From: Bin87 sp034423595
GTDB lineage: Bacteria; Chloroflexota; Dehalococcoidia; Lucifugimonadales; UBA3495
Direction: 5' to 3'
DNA length: 64,000 nt
Assembly: GCA_965207025.1 (NCBI GenBank)
Contig: OZ242258.1
Location: 806,001 to 870,000 of the forward strand
Shown: positions 27,987 to 38,000 of the stretch, in pieces
Layout: each line of letters begins with the position of its first letter
Numbering within the stretch: the first letter of the stretch is position 1
Notes under the pieces: generated by a model
Told to the model about the DNA's origin: nothing
The model's input: only the letters and a program-made list of their open reading frames with translations
Database searches by the model: none
Program-made: the position numbers and the translations under genes

Positions 27987-28011
27987 CCTTCGACAGGCTC
28001 AGGATGAGCGG
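27987..28011. repeat. REP-like unit CCTTCGACAGGCTCAGGATG
   Basis: A 25-bp unit beginning CCTTCGACAGGCTCAGGATG, a repetitive extragenic motif I know from intergenic regions of many GC-rich bacteria. Only one copy was noticed in this window. Confidence 0.45.
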
Positions 28012-28012
28012 G

Positions 28013-28100
28013 TGGGTGTTTTTGCGATTGGGCTCCTTGTCAGGCGATGACGTGGTGGTTGGTTGGGCGTTTTTGCGGTTGGGCTCCTTTACAAGCGATG
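28013..28100. repeat. Two-copy tandem repeat, 51-bp period
   Basis: Copies at 28013-28049 and 28064-28100 match at 32 of 37 positions. The period of 51 is a multiple of three and the plus frame repeats a VFLRLGS-type peptide, but no full gene is evident. Confidence 0.5.
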
Positions 28101-28518
28101 GGCGTTTCGGTTGGTTTGATTTGCTGTTGCCAGGGTTTCGGGCCGGTGTCAGTGCGCGGCCGGTTTGGTACGCATGGTTGTTTGAACACTCTTTCCCGCA
28201 TCCAGCCCAACGGCTCCGTCCGGGGACGGAATCGCCGAGCCGCGGTGCGCAGTGGCTGACGCCGGGGTGTGACGGTCGCTCCGTTTAGGCAACGCACGGT
28301 GTCGACATTCAGGGACCCAAGTATGCGATTTTTACTGACGGGGTGGCCGCGAGGCCCGAAACCCTGGCATGGGGTGTGATGGGTGATGCGGATAAATGTT
28401 CTTTCGCCTGATGAATCCAGTATAGGGATTGGGGAAAGCGGGGCGCAAGGGGCGGATGTCACTATTGTGGGAAAATTGGAAAATTGGTTTTGGAGGCGTT
28501 GTCGGAAAGAGTTTCTGG

Positions 28519-28580
28519 ATTCCGGCTTTCGCCGGAATGACGGTAGGGGGCCGGGATGACGAGATGGGTGGCCGGAATGA
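28519..28580. repeat. REP hairpin with degenerate direct copies
   Basis: ATTCCGGC (28519-28526) pairs with GCCGGAAT (28531-28538) around a TTTC loop, followed by ATGACGG. Partial copies (CCGGGATGAC and GCCGGAATGACGGG) follow within 45 bp. A related unit occurs inside the element at 5411-5526. Confidence 0.55.
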
Positions 28581-28714
28581 CGGGAGCTGGGCTGGAAGTC
28601 GGGATAGGTCGGGATGACGGGAATAATCGAAAAGCCCTGCGTTAGGGAGTGTCCAAAAAGTCGGGTGTGAATCGCCGGCGGTAGATGAAACTGTGAAGCA
28701 CCCCCTCACCACAA

Positions 28715-28737
28715 CCCTCTCCCACCAGGGGAGAGGG
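28715..28737. repeat. Hairpin beyond pyrD (REP or terminator)
   Basis: CCCTCTCCC (28715-28723) pairs with GGGAGAGGG (28729-28737), followed by AGCTTTTAG. It lies 18 bp beyond the pyrD stop and could end that transcript, but the T-run is on the plus strand, so a mobile repeat is as likely. Confidence 0.5.
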
Positions 28738-28754
28738 AGCTTTTAGACAACCTC

Positions 28755-29714
28755 TTACGGAAACTCAGCTCGCCCGATCAACTCCGACACGTCCGAAATT
28801 TCCCATTCGAGCATGAGCGCCTCCAGTTCCGCCAGGATGCGGAAGGGAGCGTTCAGATCGGCCAGATTTGCGCTGCCTACCTGGATGGCCGAAGCGCCGG
28901 CCAGCAGGAACTCGGCGGCGTGACGCCCGGTCATGATCCCACCTACGCCGATTACCGGGACGTTGACCGAGTGACTTGCCTTATGCACCAAAGCCATGGC
29001 GATGGGGCGCAGGGCGGGACCCGAAAGTCCGCCGTACCCGGTTCCCAACACTGCTTTCCGCGAGTCCACATCCACGTGAAGAGCGGGAACGGTGTTGGAG
29101 ATGGTCAAGGCGTCGGCGCCGGCGCCGACCGCAGCGTGCGCTACTTCCGCAATGTCCGGTACGTTGGGGGACAGCTTGGCCCAGAGAGGCAAGTCGGTCT
29201 GGCGGCGGACCCCTGCAACCGCTGCCGCAGTCAGGTGAGGTTGATGACTGAACAAGGCGCCGTCATCAACGTTCGGACAGCTGAGGTTGAGTTCTATGGC
29301 CGCAAAACCGCCGACGCCGGCAGTAAACGATGCCATCTCCTCCCATTCCTCTGGGCTTTCCGCTGACATGCTCATGACGATATTCGCGTCCATCGCATCC
29401 CATTGGAGGGCCAGATCCGACATGGCTGCTTCGATGCCTGGGTTAGTCAGGCCTATGGAATTCAGGAGGGTGGTTTCTCCCTCAGCCAGGCCTTCCCGGA
29501 AGGAAGCGGGGAACCAACGAGGTTCGGGGTTGCCCTCTCTGGCGTGGCGAGTAAAGGTCTTGGGGAGCACGGCCCCCAGGGAACCGAGAGGCGCATCCGC
29601 ACTCAAACCCCGACCATAGCCATCGTATCCGAAGGTTCCCGAAGCGATCATGACGGGGTTGGACAAAAACAGGCCCCCGGGACGTTCAGGAGCCAGATTG
29701 ACGGTCAGGTCCAT
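28755..29714 (-). CDS. pyrD: Dihydroorotate dehydrogenase, class 1 (1B type)
   Basis: 319 residues from ATG 29714. It oxidises dihydroorotate to orotate in pyrimidine synthesis, using FMN in a TIM barrel. Signatures: NPVMIASGTFGYDG near the N-terminus, KTFTRHAREGNPEPR, LLNSIGLTNPG, the catalytic Cys in IELNLSCPNVDDG, and VIGVGGIMTGRHAAEFLLAGASAIQVG. A Cys base and the absence of a membrane helix place it in class 1; the 1B type normally pairs with PyrK, not seen here. It lies 89 bp downstream of rpoC on the same strand. Confidence 0.92.
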   Translation of the reverse strand: MDLTVNLAPERPGGLFLSNPVMIASGTFGYDGYGRGLSADAPLGSLGAVLPKTFTRHAREGNPEPRWFPASFREGLAEGETTLLNSIGLTNPGIEAAMSDLALQWDAMDANIVMSMSAESPEEWEEMASFTAGVGGFAAIELNLSCPNVDDGALFSHQPHLTAAAVAGVRRQTDLPLWAKLSPNVPDIAEVAHAAVGAGADALTISNTVPALHVDVDSRKAVLGTGYGGLSGPALRPIAMALVHKASHSVNVPVIGVGGIMTGRHAAEFLLAGASAIQVGSANLADLNAPFRILAELEALMLEWEISDVSELIGRAEFP

Positions 29715-29748
29715 GAGCTATGCCCCTCTGCCGGGTTCAGGTTAGACA

Positions 29749-29774
29749 TAGGGGCGAATATTCATTCGCCCCTA
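29749..29774. repeat. Perfect 11-bp hairpin between rpoC and pyrD
   Basis: TAGGGGCGAAT (29749-29759), loop ATTC, ATTCGCCCCTA (29764-29774). No T-run follows on either strand, so a REP-type repeat is more likely than an intrinsic terminator, though it may still affect rpoC mRNA 3' ends. A similar unit occurs at 43372-43391. Confidence 0.7.
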
Positions 29775-29803
29775 CAAGGTGTTTGGGTTGGCTGGAAACA
29801 GGG

Positions 29804-32800
29804 TTACAGCGCCGGAATGTCCTCATCCTCTTCGTCGAACGGCGAGAAGATTCGAGAGGCAGTGGCTTCCACTTCCCGCTCCACTTCGGAGTCAGACTCG
29901 GTTAGCGACTGGGCCCGGCGGACCAGTTCTTCCTCTTCCTCGGCAGTGCGGATCTGGTATCCGGCGTTGTCCAGACCCGGGCCTGCCCCAAAGGGCGATG
30001 CCGGTTGTCCGGAGATGAGCTCTTCGTCGATGACGTCCTGGGGCATGTCCAGCGCAGCCCGTTGCTGCATGGGGTCAAGCCCTTCGGGGAATTCGTCGCC
30101 GCCGGCAAGCCACGCCGGCATGTCATCCTCGTAATCGTCGAAGGACTCCATCAGGGCCAGCGTCCGTTCAGAGGCCAGCAAGGACTCGAGGCGCGCCGGA
30201 ATCAGACGACCGATGATGACGTTTTCCTTGAGGCCACGTAGCCAGTCGCGATCGCTGGCCACGGCGGCCATGGTCAGCACCTTGGTAGTTTCCTGGAAGG
30301 AAGCCTTCGAGAGGAAACTGTCGGTGGTGAGCGCCGCCTTGGACACACCCAGCAGAAGCGGGATGGCAGTGGCGGGTTCTCCGCCTTCCGCCAGGACCCG
30401 GTTGTTCTGGTCCCGGAACCGGAACCTGTCCACGACGTCGCCAGGGATGAATTCCGTGTCGCCGGCGTTTTCCACCTGAACCCGGCGGAGCATCTGACGC
30501 AGGATTACCTCGATGTGCTTGTCGTGGATGCTGACGCCTTGGGAACGATAGACTTCCTGTACCTCGTCCACGAGGTAGTGCTGCAAGCCCTCCAGGCCGC
30601 GGATATCCATCAACTCCCGCAGGTCCAGCGGGCCATCGACCAGAGCGTCGCCGGCCCATACCTGCTGACCATCGTTCACCTTCAGGTTCATCTGCGAACT
30701 GATGTCATAAGACCGCGATTCTTCCTCGCGCCAGACGACGGTGACACCCTCGTCCGATACCTCTATTTCACCCTGGTAATCGGACCGAATCTCGTGCAGG
30801 ATGCCGGCGCCGGTGAGGGCATTGGCGGAATGGTCGCCATTGGCAGGAGCGTCGGGGCCGACTACCACGGCCAACAGGTTGCCTTCGGCGATGGGTTCGC
30901 CGGGTTGAACCAGGCGGATCGCGCCATCGGGCAACGGATAGTCGTGGCGTTCTTCATCGTCATAGGTTACGCGGATACGCCGAGAGCCGTTGGCATCCTC
31001 CTCGATGGACACGATGCCATCGATGTGAGTCAACAGCCCGGCGCCCTTGGGCGGGCGCACCTCGAACAACTCCTGCACGCGGGGCAAGCCCGTGGTGATG
31101 TCGGAGCCGGCGATGCCGCCGGTGTGGAAGGTGCGCATGGTGAGCTGGGTGCCCGGCTCGCCGATGCTCTGAGCGGCGATGACGCCCACCGCCTGACCGA
31201 TTTCCACCAGCTCGCCCGTGGCGGGGAGCCTGCCGTAGCACATCTGGCAGATGCCGCGCGGCGTTTGGCAAGTCAAGGGGGAGCGCACCGGCACACGGTC
31301 GATGCCGGCATCCTTGATCTGTTCGGCGATTGTCTCGTCGATCATTTCGTTGCGGTCAATTATGATCTCTCCGCTGACAGTATCGGCGATGACGTCCCCG
31401 GCCATGCGACCCACGATGCGCTCGCTGAGAGTGCTGAGGTTATCGTCGCCGGGACGGGGTTCAACGTAGAAGGGTTCCGCGAACTCGCAATCGTACTCGC
31501 GGACGATAACTTCCTGAGAAACGTCCACCAATCGGCGAGTCAGGTAGCCGCTGTCGGCGGTGCGCAGCGCGGTGTCGGTCAGGCCCTTGCGCGCGCCGTG
31601 AGTGGAGATGAAGTACTCCAGGGCGGTCAACCCCTCACGGAAGCTGGACTTGACCGGACGCTCGATGATACGGCCTTCGGGGTCGCTCATCAGACCGCGC
31701 ATACCGGCCATCTGCTTGATTTGGGAGATATTGCCCTTGGTGCCTGAAGCGGCCATAACGCCGACGCCACCAAAGTTGCCGAGTTCATCCTCAACTACTT
31801 TCTGCATTGCGTCGGAGGCTTCGGTCCAGGTGTCGATGACGCTCTCGTACTTTTGCTCTTCCGTCATGAAGCCCATCATAAAGTGTTCTTCATGCTCGGC
31901 GACTTTCTGACTTGCATCCTCGAGGATGTCGCGCTTCCGCTCGGAAACCTGGATGTCGTTGATGGCGATGGTGATGCCGGATTTGGTGGCGTAGTAGAAC
32001 CCGATTTCCTTGATAAGGTCGAGGACGTGAGCGGTCTCTTCATTTGACAGGTTGCGGTGCAACTCGGATGTGAGATCCTTGATAGCCCCGCGATCCATCA
32101 GGACGTTCTTGTACTCCGACGATTCGGGAAGCGCTTCGTTGAAGATCAAACGGCCCATGGTGGTTTCGATTTTGTCTTCGGCTCCGGACACTTTGAGGAC
32201 TGTGATAGGCGCGCGAAGGTCGATCTGCCCGTCGGAGTAAGCGATGCGGGCTTCATGGATGTCGTAGAACATCCCGCCGGCCCCGTTGGCATCGGGAGCC
32301 AACTCGGTGAGATAGTAGCAGCCCATCACCATGTCCAGAGTGGGCGCAACCAGCGGTTCCCCGGAGGCCGGGGACAGCATGTTGTTGATGCTGAGCATCA
32401 CGGTGCCGGTTTCGTTGACCGCCATGGACGATAAGGGGACGTGGACCGCCATCTGGTCTCCGTCGAAGTCCGCGTTGAAAGCCGAACATACCAAGGGGTG
32501 CAACTGGATGGCGCTGCCTTCGATCAGCACGGGCTTGAAGGCCTGGATTCCCAGGCGGTGCAGCGTGGGTGCGCGGTTCAACATCACCGGGCGGTCCTTG
32601 ATCACATCCTCAAGGATGTGCCAGACTTCCGACGAGGACCGCTCGACCATGCGCTTGGCGGCCTTGATGTTGGGGGCCAGGGCATTGATGACCAGGCGGT
32701 GCATGACGAATGGCTTGAAGAGTTCCAGGGCCATGCGCTTGGGAAGGCCGCACTCGTCCATTTTGAGTTCGGGGCCAACGACAATGACCGACCGGCCGGA

Positions 32801-35020
32801 GTAGTCCACGCGCTTGCCAAGGAGGTTCTGGCGGAAACGTCCCTGCTTGCCCTTGAGCAGGTCGCTAAGGGACTTCAGGGCGTGGTCGCGCTTGCCCTTG
32901 ACGGCTTTGCCCTGGCGGCCGTTGTCAATGAGCGAGTCCACGGCTTCCTGTAGCATCCGCTTTTCGTTGCGGATCATGAGGCCGGGAGCGCGCATGCTGG
33001 CGAAGCGCTTGAGCCGGTGGTTGCGGGAGAGTACCCTACGGTAGAGGTCATTAAGGTCACTGGTGGCGAAGCGTCCACCGTCCAACTGGACCATGGGCCT
33101 CAATTCCGGCGGCAGCACGGGCAGGACGGTCATGATCATGTCCTGCATCCGGTTCTCGCTGCGTCGGAAAGTTTCCAGCAGACGCATGCGCTTTCCCGCC
33201 TTGGTGCGGATTTGAGCGGAGGTTGCCCGCATTTCAAGCTCGGTATAGTACCGTTCCTGGTCAAGATCGGTGTCCATGAGCTTGAGGAAGTCCAGGACTG
33301 GTTCCGCGCCCATATCGGCGTCGAAGGAATCTCCCCAGAAGGGCTTCAATCGATCATAGCGGCTGGTGGAAAGGATGGTCAGGCGCAGGCCAGCCGAGCC
33401 ACTGCGCGCGATGTAGAATTCGTCGGGCAGTTCAACCTCGTCGCGAGCCCAGGCCGGCAGCTTCAGGTCGTCCCAGAGCCAATCAACGTCGGCGCTGCGA
33501 AGGCGCTGCGAGGGATCCCAACGCAGCCACCGCATAGCCTGTACCAGGTCAACAGCCTCCTTGCGGCGCTCAGTGAGGGCGCGCTGCAGGTAATCATCAA
33601 TGACGCTGATCAGGTTCTGCAATTTGACCAGTTCTTCACTCCAGAAGCCTATTTCCTTCTGGCGTCCCTCTTGATCTGCGACTTCGCTGATTCCGTCAAT
33701 ACGGTCTTCAAGCCTTCCGATAGCCTTGATGTCGTCGCTGTCGAGTTGCAGCCTTTCCAGCAGGGCGGAAAAAGCGGGAACATTCCAGCCACGCCCCTCG
33801 GGATTGTCTTCGCCACGCCGGTAATTCCAGGTGCGGACGGCGTTTTCGATTTCAGAAAGGGCGAGTCGTATCGTGCCCAGATCGTCGGACATGGACGCCG
33901 ATGAAGATTCGTCCTCACTTTGGGGAGTCGAGACCACGAAAATACTGTGGAGGTCGCGCAGCGTCGGGAGCAGAACTTCGTCATCGACGGCAGCGATATC
34001 GGCGGACAGCCGGTCGGCGGCATCCGCAATGTCATCCTGCCGTTCTTCCGTAGGATCATCACTCCAGTCGGAGAAGGCGGAGATTATCGACGATGTATTG
34101 TCGCCCAGGCGCCGGAGGCTGTCCGCGATTGGGGTGGAACCGTGGTAGAACCGGGAAATTGCGGCCGCGGCCGGATCGCCTTCCACAGCAAGGACTGACA
34201 GTCTTTCGGGAGATTCCAAGTCTTCGGCGCTGAGAACATTGCGGCCAACATTCATGATGGCGGCATGAGCGGCAACGCTGATTTCAGCCATGTCCCGCAG
34301 CGATTGGAGAGCGGCGGAGTAATCCTCGTCCTCTGTAGCGTCGGCGGAGGTAAGGAGCGCCAACGATGAGCGGGCCAGGTTGACCGCATCACTCAAGCGA
34401 TCCGGGAGTTCTCCCAAGGCGATCGCGGCTTCGTTGCGGCGGTTTTCCAGGTCCCAGTCTGCGATGCGGTTGACGATACTCTGCAATGCCCCGCCGGCCG
34501 TGGAAATGGCGCCGTTGCGGATCTCCTCCACTTCGTTTTCGTGGCGTTCGAACTGCTCACGCATCAGGTCAACATCGACCTGATTGATCACGAATGCGGA
34601 GTAATACAGCACCCGCGTAAGATCGGACAGTTTCAGGTCGAGGGTTAGGCTCATCACGCTGGGCGTATTCTTTACGAACCAGATGTTTGCCACGGGAGCC
34701 GCCAGTGCGATGTGGCCCAGGCGCTGGCGTCGCACGTTGGAGCGTGTCACCTCAACGCCGCATCGGTCGCAGACGACGCCCTTATACTTTTGTCGCTTGT
34801 ATTTTCCGCACTGGCACTCCCAGTCCTTGGTGGGACCGAAAATCTTTTCGCAGAACAGGCCGTCCTTTTCGGGCCGCTGTGTGCGGTAGTTGATGGTTTC
34901 GCCCTTCTGAACCTCGCCGGAAGACCAGCCACGGATCTGTTCGGGCGACGCGATTGAGATGCGAATCGCGTTAAAGTCGGAGGAGGTAGTCGCTTCGCGA
35001 CTGTCGAGCATCCTGACCAT
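29804..35020 (-). CDS. rpoC: RNA polymerase beta-prime subunit with large N-terminal insertion
   Basis: 1738 residues from ATG 35020; GGAGGTGA lies just upstream, overlapping the rpoB end. Landmarks: the zinc finger Cys69, 71, 84 and 87; LLETFRRSENRMQDMIMTVLPVLPPELRPMV (the conserved clamp segment, here near residue 614); the catalytic NADFDGD; the C-terminal second zinc site around CQTPRGICQMC; and a very acidic tail. Between about residues 150 and 565 lies an extra region of roughly 400 residues, mostly acidic, Ala-rich helices, in the clamp position where Thermus RpoC also has an insertion. This accounts for most of the extra length over a typical beta-prime. rpoB ends 2 bp upstream. Confidence 0.97.
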   Translation of the reverse strand: MVRMLDSREATTSSDFNAIRISIASPEQIRGWSSGEVQKGETINYRTQRPEKDGLFCEKIFGPTKDWECQCGKYKRQKYKGVVCDRCGVEVTRSNVRRQRLGHIALAAPVANIWFVKNTPSVMSLTLDLKLSDLTRVLYYSAFVINQVDVDLMREQFERHENEVEEIRNGAISTAGGALQSIVNRIADWDLENRRNEAAIALGELPDRLSDAVNLARSSLALLTSADATEDEDYSAALQSLRDMAEISVAAHAAIMNVGRNVLSAEDLESPERLSVLAVEGDPAAAAISRFYHGSTPIADSLRRLGDNTSSIISAFSDWSDDPTEERQDDIADAADRLSADIAAVDDEVLLPTLRDLHSIFVVSTPQSEDESSSASMSDDLGTIRLALSEIENAVRTWNYRRGEDNPEGRGWNVPAFSALLERLQLDSDDIKAIGRLEDRIDGISEVADQEGRQKEIGFWSEELVKLQNLISVIDDYLQRALTERRKEAVDLVQAMRWLRWDPSQRLRSADVDWLWDDLKLPAWARDEVELPDEFYIARSGSAGLRLTILSTSRYDRLKPFWGDSFDADMGAEPVLDFLKLMDTDLDQERYYTELEMRATSAQIRTKAGKRMRLLETFRRSENRMQDMIMTVLPVLPPELRPMVQLDGGRFATSDLNDLYRRVLSRNHRLKRFASMRAPGLMIRNEKRMLQEAVDSLIDNGRQGKAVKGKRDHALKSLSDLLKGKQGRFRQNLLGKRVDYSGRSVIVVGPELKMDECGLPKRMALELFKPFVMHRLVINALAPNIKAAKRMVERSSSEVWHILEDVIKDRPVMLNRAPTLHRLGIQAFKPVLIEGSAIQLHPLVCSAFNADFDGDQMAVHVPLSSMAVNETGTVMLSINNMLSPASGEPLVAPTLDMVMGCYYLTELAPDANGAGGMFYDIHEARIAYSDGQIDLRAPITVLKVSGAEDKIETTMGRLIFNEALPESSEYKNVLMDRGAIKDLTSELHRNLSNEETAHVLDLIKEIGFYYATKSGITIAINDIQVSERKRDILEDASQKVAEHEEHFMMGFMTEEQKYESVIDTWTEASDAMQKVVEDELGNFGGVGVMAASGTKGNISQIKQMAGMRGLMSDPEGRIIERPVKSSFREGLTALEYFISTHGARKGLTDTALRTADSGYLTRRLVDVSQEVIVREYDCEFAEPFYVEPRPGDDNLSTLSERIVGRMAGDVIADTVSGEIIIDRNEMIDETIAEQIKDAGIDRVPVRSPLTCQTPRGICQMCYGRLPATGELVEIGQAVGVIAAQSIGEPGTQLTMRTFHTGGIAGSDITTGLPRVQELFEVRPPKGAGLLTHIDGIVSIEEDANGSRRIRVTYDDEERHDYPLPDGAIRLVQPGEPIAEGNLLAVVVGPDAPANGDHSANALTGAGILHEIRSDYQGEIEVSDEGVTVVWREEESRSYDISSQMNLKVNDGQQVWAGDALVDGPLDLRELMDIRGLEGLQHYLVDEVQEVYRSQGVSIHDKHIEVILRQMLRRVQVENAGDTEFIPGDVVDRFRFRDQNNRVLAEGGEPATAIPLLLGVSKAALTTDSFLSKASFQETTKVLTMAAVASDRDWLRGLKENVIIGRLIPARLESLLASERTLALMESFDDYEDDMPAWLAGGDEFPEGLDPMQQRAALDMPQDVIDEELISGQPASPFGAGPGLDNAGYQIRTAEEEEELVRRAQSLTESDSEVEREVEATASRIFSPFDEEDEDIPAL

Positions 35021-35022
35021 GT

Positions 35023-38000
35023 TTAGTTCACCTCCGAAGCAAAGAGATAGTCGTCTTCACCGGGCAGCCCCAGGCTGGCGTCATCCTGTTCTTCTTCCTC
35101 CTCCAGGCGCACGTTGAGGCCCAGGCTTTGGAGCTCTTTGAGGAGAACGTTGAAGGATTCAGGGATACCGGGCTGGCTGATGGGGTTGCCCTTGACGATG
35201 GATTCATAAGTATTGACCCGACCGGTAACGTCGTCGGATTTGATGGTAAGAACCTCCTGAAGGTTGTGCGCGGCGGAGTAGGCCTCAAGAGCCCAGACTT
35301 CCATTTCGCCGAATCGCTGGCCGCCGAATTGGGCTTTGCCGCCCAACGGCTGCTGAGTAATCATGGAATAAGGGCCGGTGGACCGGGCGTGAATTTTGTC
35401 TTCCACCAGGTGAATCAGTTTGAGCATGTAGATGCTGCCAACTGCGACCGGCTGGTCGAAAGGTTCCCCTGATCGGCCATCGTAGAGCTGGAACTTGGCG
35501 AACGTGGGCGGAGAAATCAGCCGCTGACGGTGGACGTCCAGCGCCAGTTGATGCATTTCGCTCACGGAGAGGCCTTCAGGGTTTTCCCCGGCGACATCCC
35601 GAAGCCAAAGATAGAGACACGCCTGGCGGGCGACTCCGTGCTGTTCCTCATCGAATATGGCCTCAGGGTCAAGACCCTGTTCCCGTATCCAACCGTACAC
35701 ACGGTCTGATTCGAAAGTTTCGTCGGTGTTGCCATCGCTTAGGGCGGCGGCGGCCTGCTGGCCGAACCACCATCGGGCCAGCGAGTCTTCAATGTTGTCG
35801 TCGTCAGCGCCCTCAAATACCGGAGTCAGCGCCTGGAAGTTAAGGCTGCGGGCGGCCCAACCCAGATGGCTTTCCAGCACCTGGCCCAGGTTCATCCGGG
35901 AAGGCACCCCGATGGGATTGAGGATGATGTCCACCGGCGTTCCGTCCGGAAGGAAAGGCATGTCCTCCTCGGGCAGAATACGGGAAACCACCCCCTTGTT
36001 GCCGTGGCGTCCTGCCATCTTGTCGCCGACCGATATTTTGCGAGTCTGCGCCACCCAGACCCGGATGGCTTCATTGACATCCGGAGGCAGAGCGTCTCCG
36101 GGTTCGTCGTCGTTCTTCTTCTCACGACTCAGGGTTTTTACGCCGATGACTTTGCCCCTCTGACCATGTGGGACACGCAGGGAGGTGTCGCGCACATCCT
36201 TGGATTTTTCGCCAAAAATGGCGCGCAACAGCCGTTCCTCGGCGGTCATTTCAGTTTCGCCCTTAGGGGTGACCTTACCCACAAGGATATCGCCGGGGCC
36301 AACGTCGGCGCCAATGCGGATTATGCCGCGTTCATCGAGGTCGCGAAGGTTGCCCTCGCCAACATTCGGGATGTCGCGGGTTATTTCCTCGTCTCCCAGC
36401 TTTGTGGAGCGGCTCTCTACCTCGTACTTTTCGATGTGAACGGAGGTAAACTGGTCGTCTTTGACCAGCCGTTCGCTGATGATGATGGCGTCTTCGTAGT
36501 TGTATCCTTCCCAGGACATAAAGGCGACAAGGACATTCTGGCCCAAAGCGAGCTCGCCACCGTCGGTGGATGAACTGTCGGCCAGGGCGTCGCCAACGTT
36601 GACGTAGTCGCCTTTCTGCACCACGGGACGCTGGTTGAGACAGGTTCCCTGGTTGGTGCGGGCAAATTTGATCAATCGGTGAGAGTGTTCCTGGCCGGAA
36701 TCGTCGATTACCACAACTTCCTTACCGTTGACGGCACAGACCGACCCCTCCACTCGGGACAGGAGAACTTGACCGCTGTCGCGGGCGACCCGGCTCTCTA
36801 TTCCCGTACCGACCAGGGGTGCCTGGGGTTGAAGCAGTGGAACGGCCTGACGCTGCATGTTGCAGCCCATCAGGGCACGGTTGGCGTCGTCATGCTCAAG
36901 GAAGGGAATCAAGGCGGCCGACACGCTCATTATCTGGAGCGGCGACACGTCGGCGAATTCTACCGTGTCCGGGGACGCGAGACGATAGTTGTCGCCCTCG
37001 CGGACCTCCACGAGCTCGTCCGTGAACTGGTAAAGGTCATCGAAGTTGGAATTGGCCTGCGCGATGGGGAAACGTTCCTCCAGATCCGCCGTCAGATACC
37101 GAACGTTTTCCGGTCGGGTGTCCACGAAGGGCACCACGTCGATGACGGTATCGGCAGACAGCCGGCCCAGCCTACGCAGGTGTTCCGGGGTGATAGCTTC
37201 GCCCTTGCTGATGATTACTTCCCCTTTGCGGGTGGTCACATCGCTGGACACTACATGGCCCTCCGGGTCGAAGTACCCGGGGAATCCCGGCGTCCTGCAA
37301 TCCCCCAACCACAATTGTTTGATCACAGGCCAGTAGGGGGTCTCGATGAAGCCCAACCGGTCAATACGCGCATAGGCGGCCAGGCTGCTGAGCAAGCCGA
37401 TGTTGGCGCCTTCGGGCGTTTCGATAGGACAGATCCGTCCGTAGTGGGAAGCGTGAACATCGCGCACGTCGAACCCGGCGCGTTCCCGCGTAAGTCCGCC
37501 TCTACCCAGCGCCGATAGACGCCGCTTGTGGGTCAACTCAGCCAACGGGTTGGTCTGGTCCATGAACTGGGACAGCTTGTCGCCGCCGAAGAACTCGCGA
37601 ATTGCGCCGGTGACCGGGCGGACGTTGACCAGTTTCGCGGGAACTGCATCCTCGGGCTTTTCCAATCGCCCGACCCGGTCCTGGAACATGCGGTGCATAC
37701 GGAGCAGTCCGATGCGCACTTGATCGCGCATCAACTCGCCGGCTACGCGCACTCGGCGGTTGCCCAGGTGGTCGATATTGTCGCGGGGATCTTCATTGCT
37801 GATGTGGTTTTCAATCAGACCGTAGAGGGTATCGATGATGTCGTTGATGTCGAGGACACGGCGCTCCGGCAACGGCACGCCGGGTAGGTTCAACCGTACT
37901 TTGTGCATGTTGCCGTTCGGACCGGAATCAGTTTCCGTTACCACACCGACAATCCAGGATGCCCGGGCCCGCACCGGCGTCAGTTGCCAGGATTGCGTGG

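Larger units (their letters stand above)
27863..28754. other. Repeat-rich intergenic region
   Basis: An 892-bp gap without a convincing gene. It contains a REP-like unit (27987-28011), a two-copy tandem repeat (28013-28100), a hairpin REP with decayed copies (28519-28580) and a hairpin just beyond pyrD (28715-28737). These are described separately. Confidence 0.6.

Noticed and set aside
28004..28288. Plus frame over the tandem repeat
   Set aside because: The repeated peptide follows from the DNA repeat; no start signal or family.
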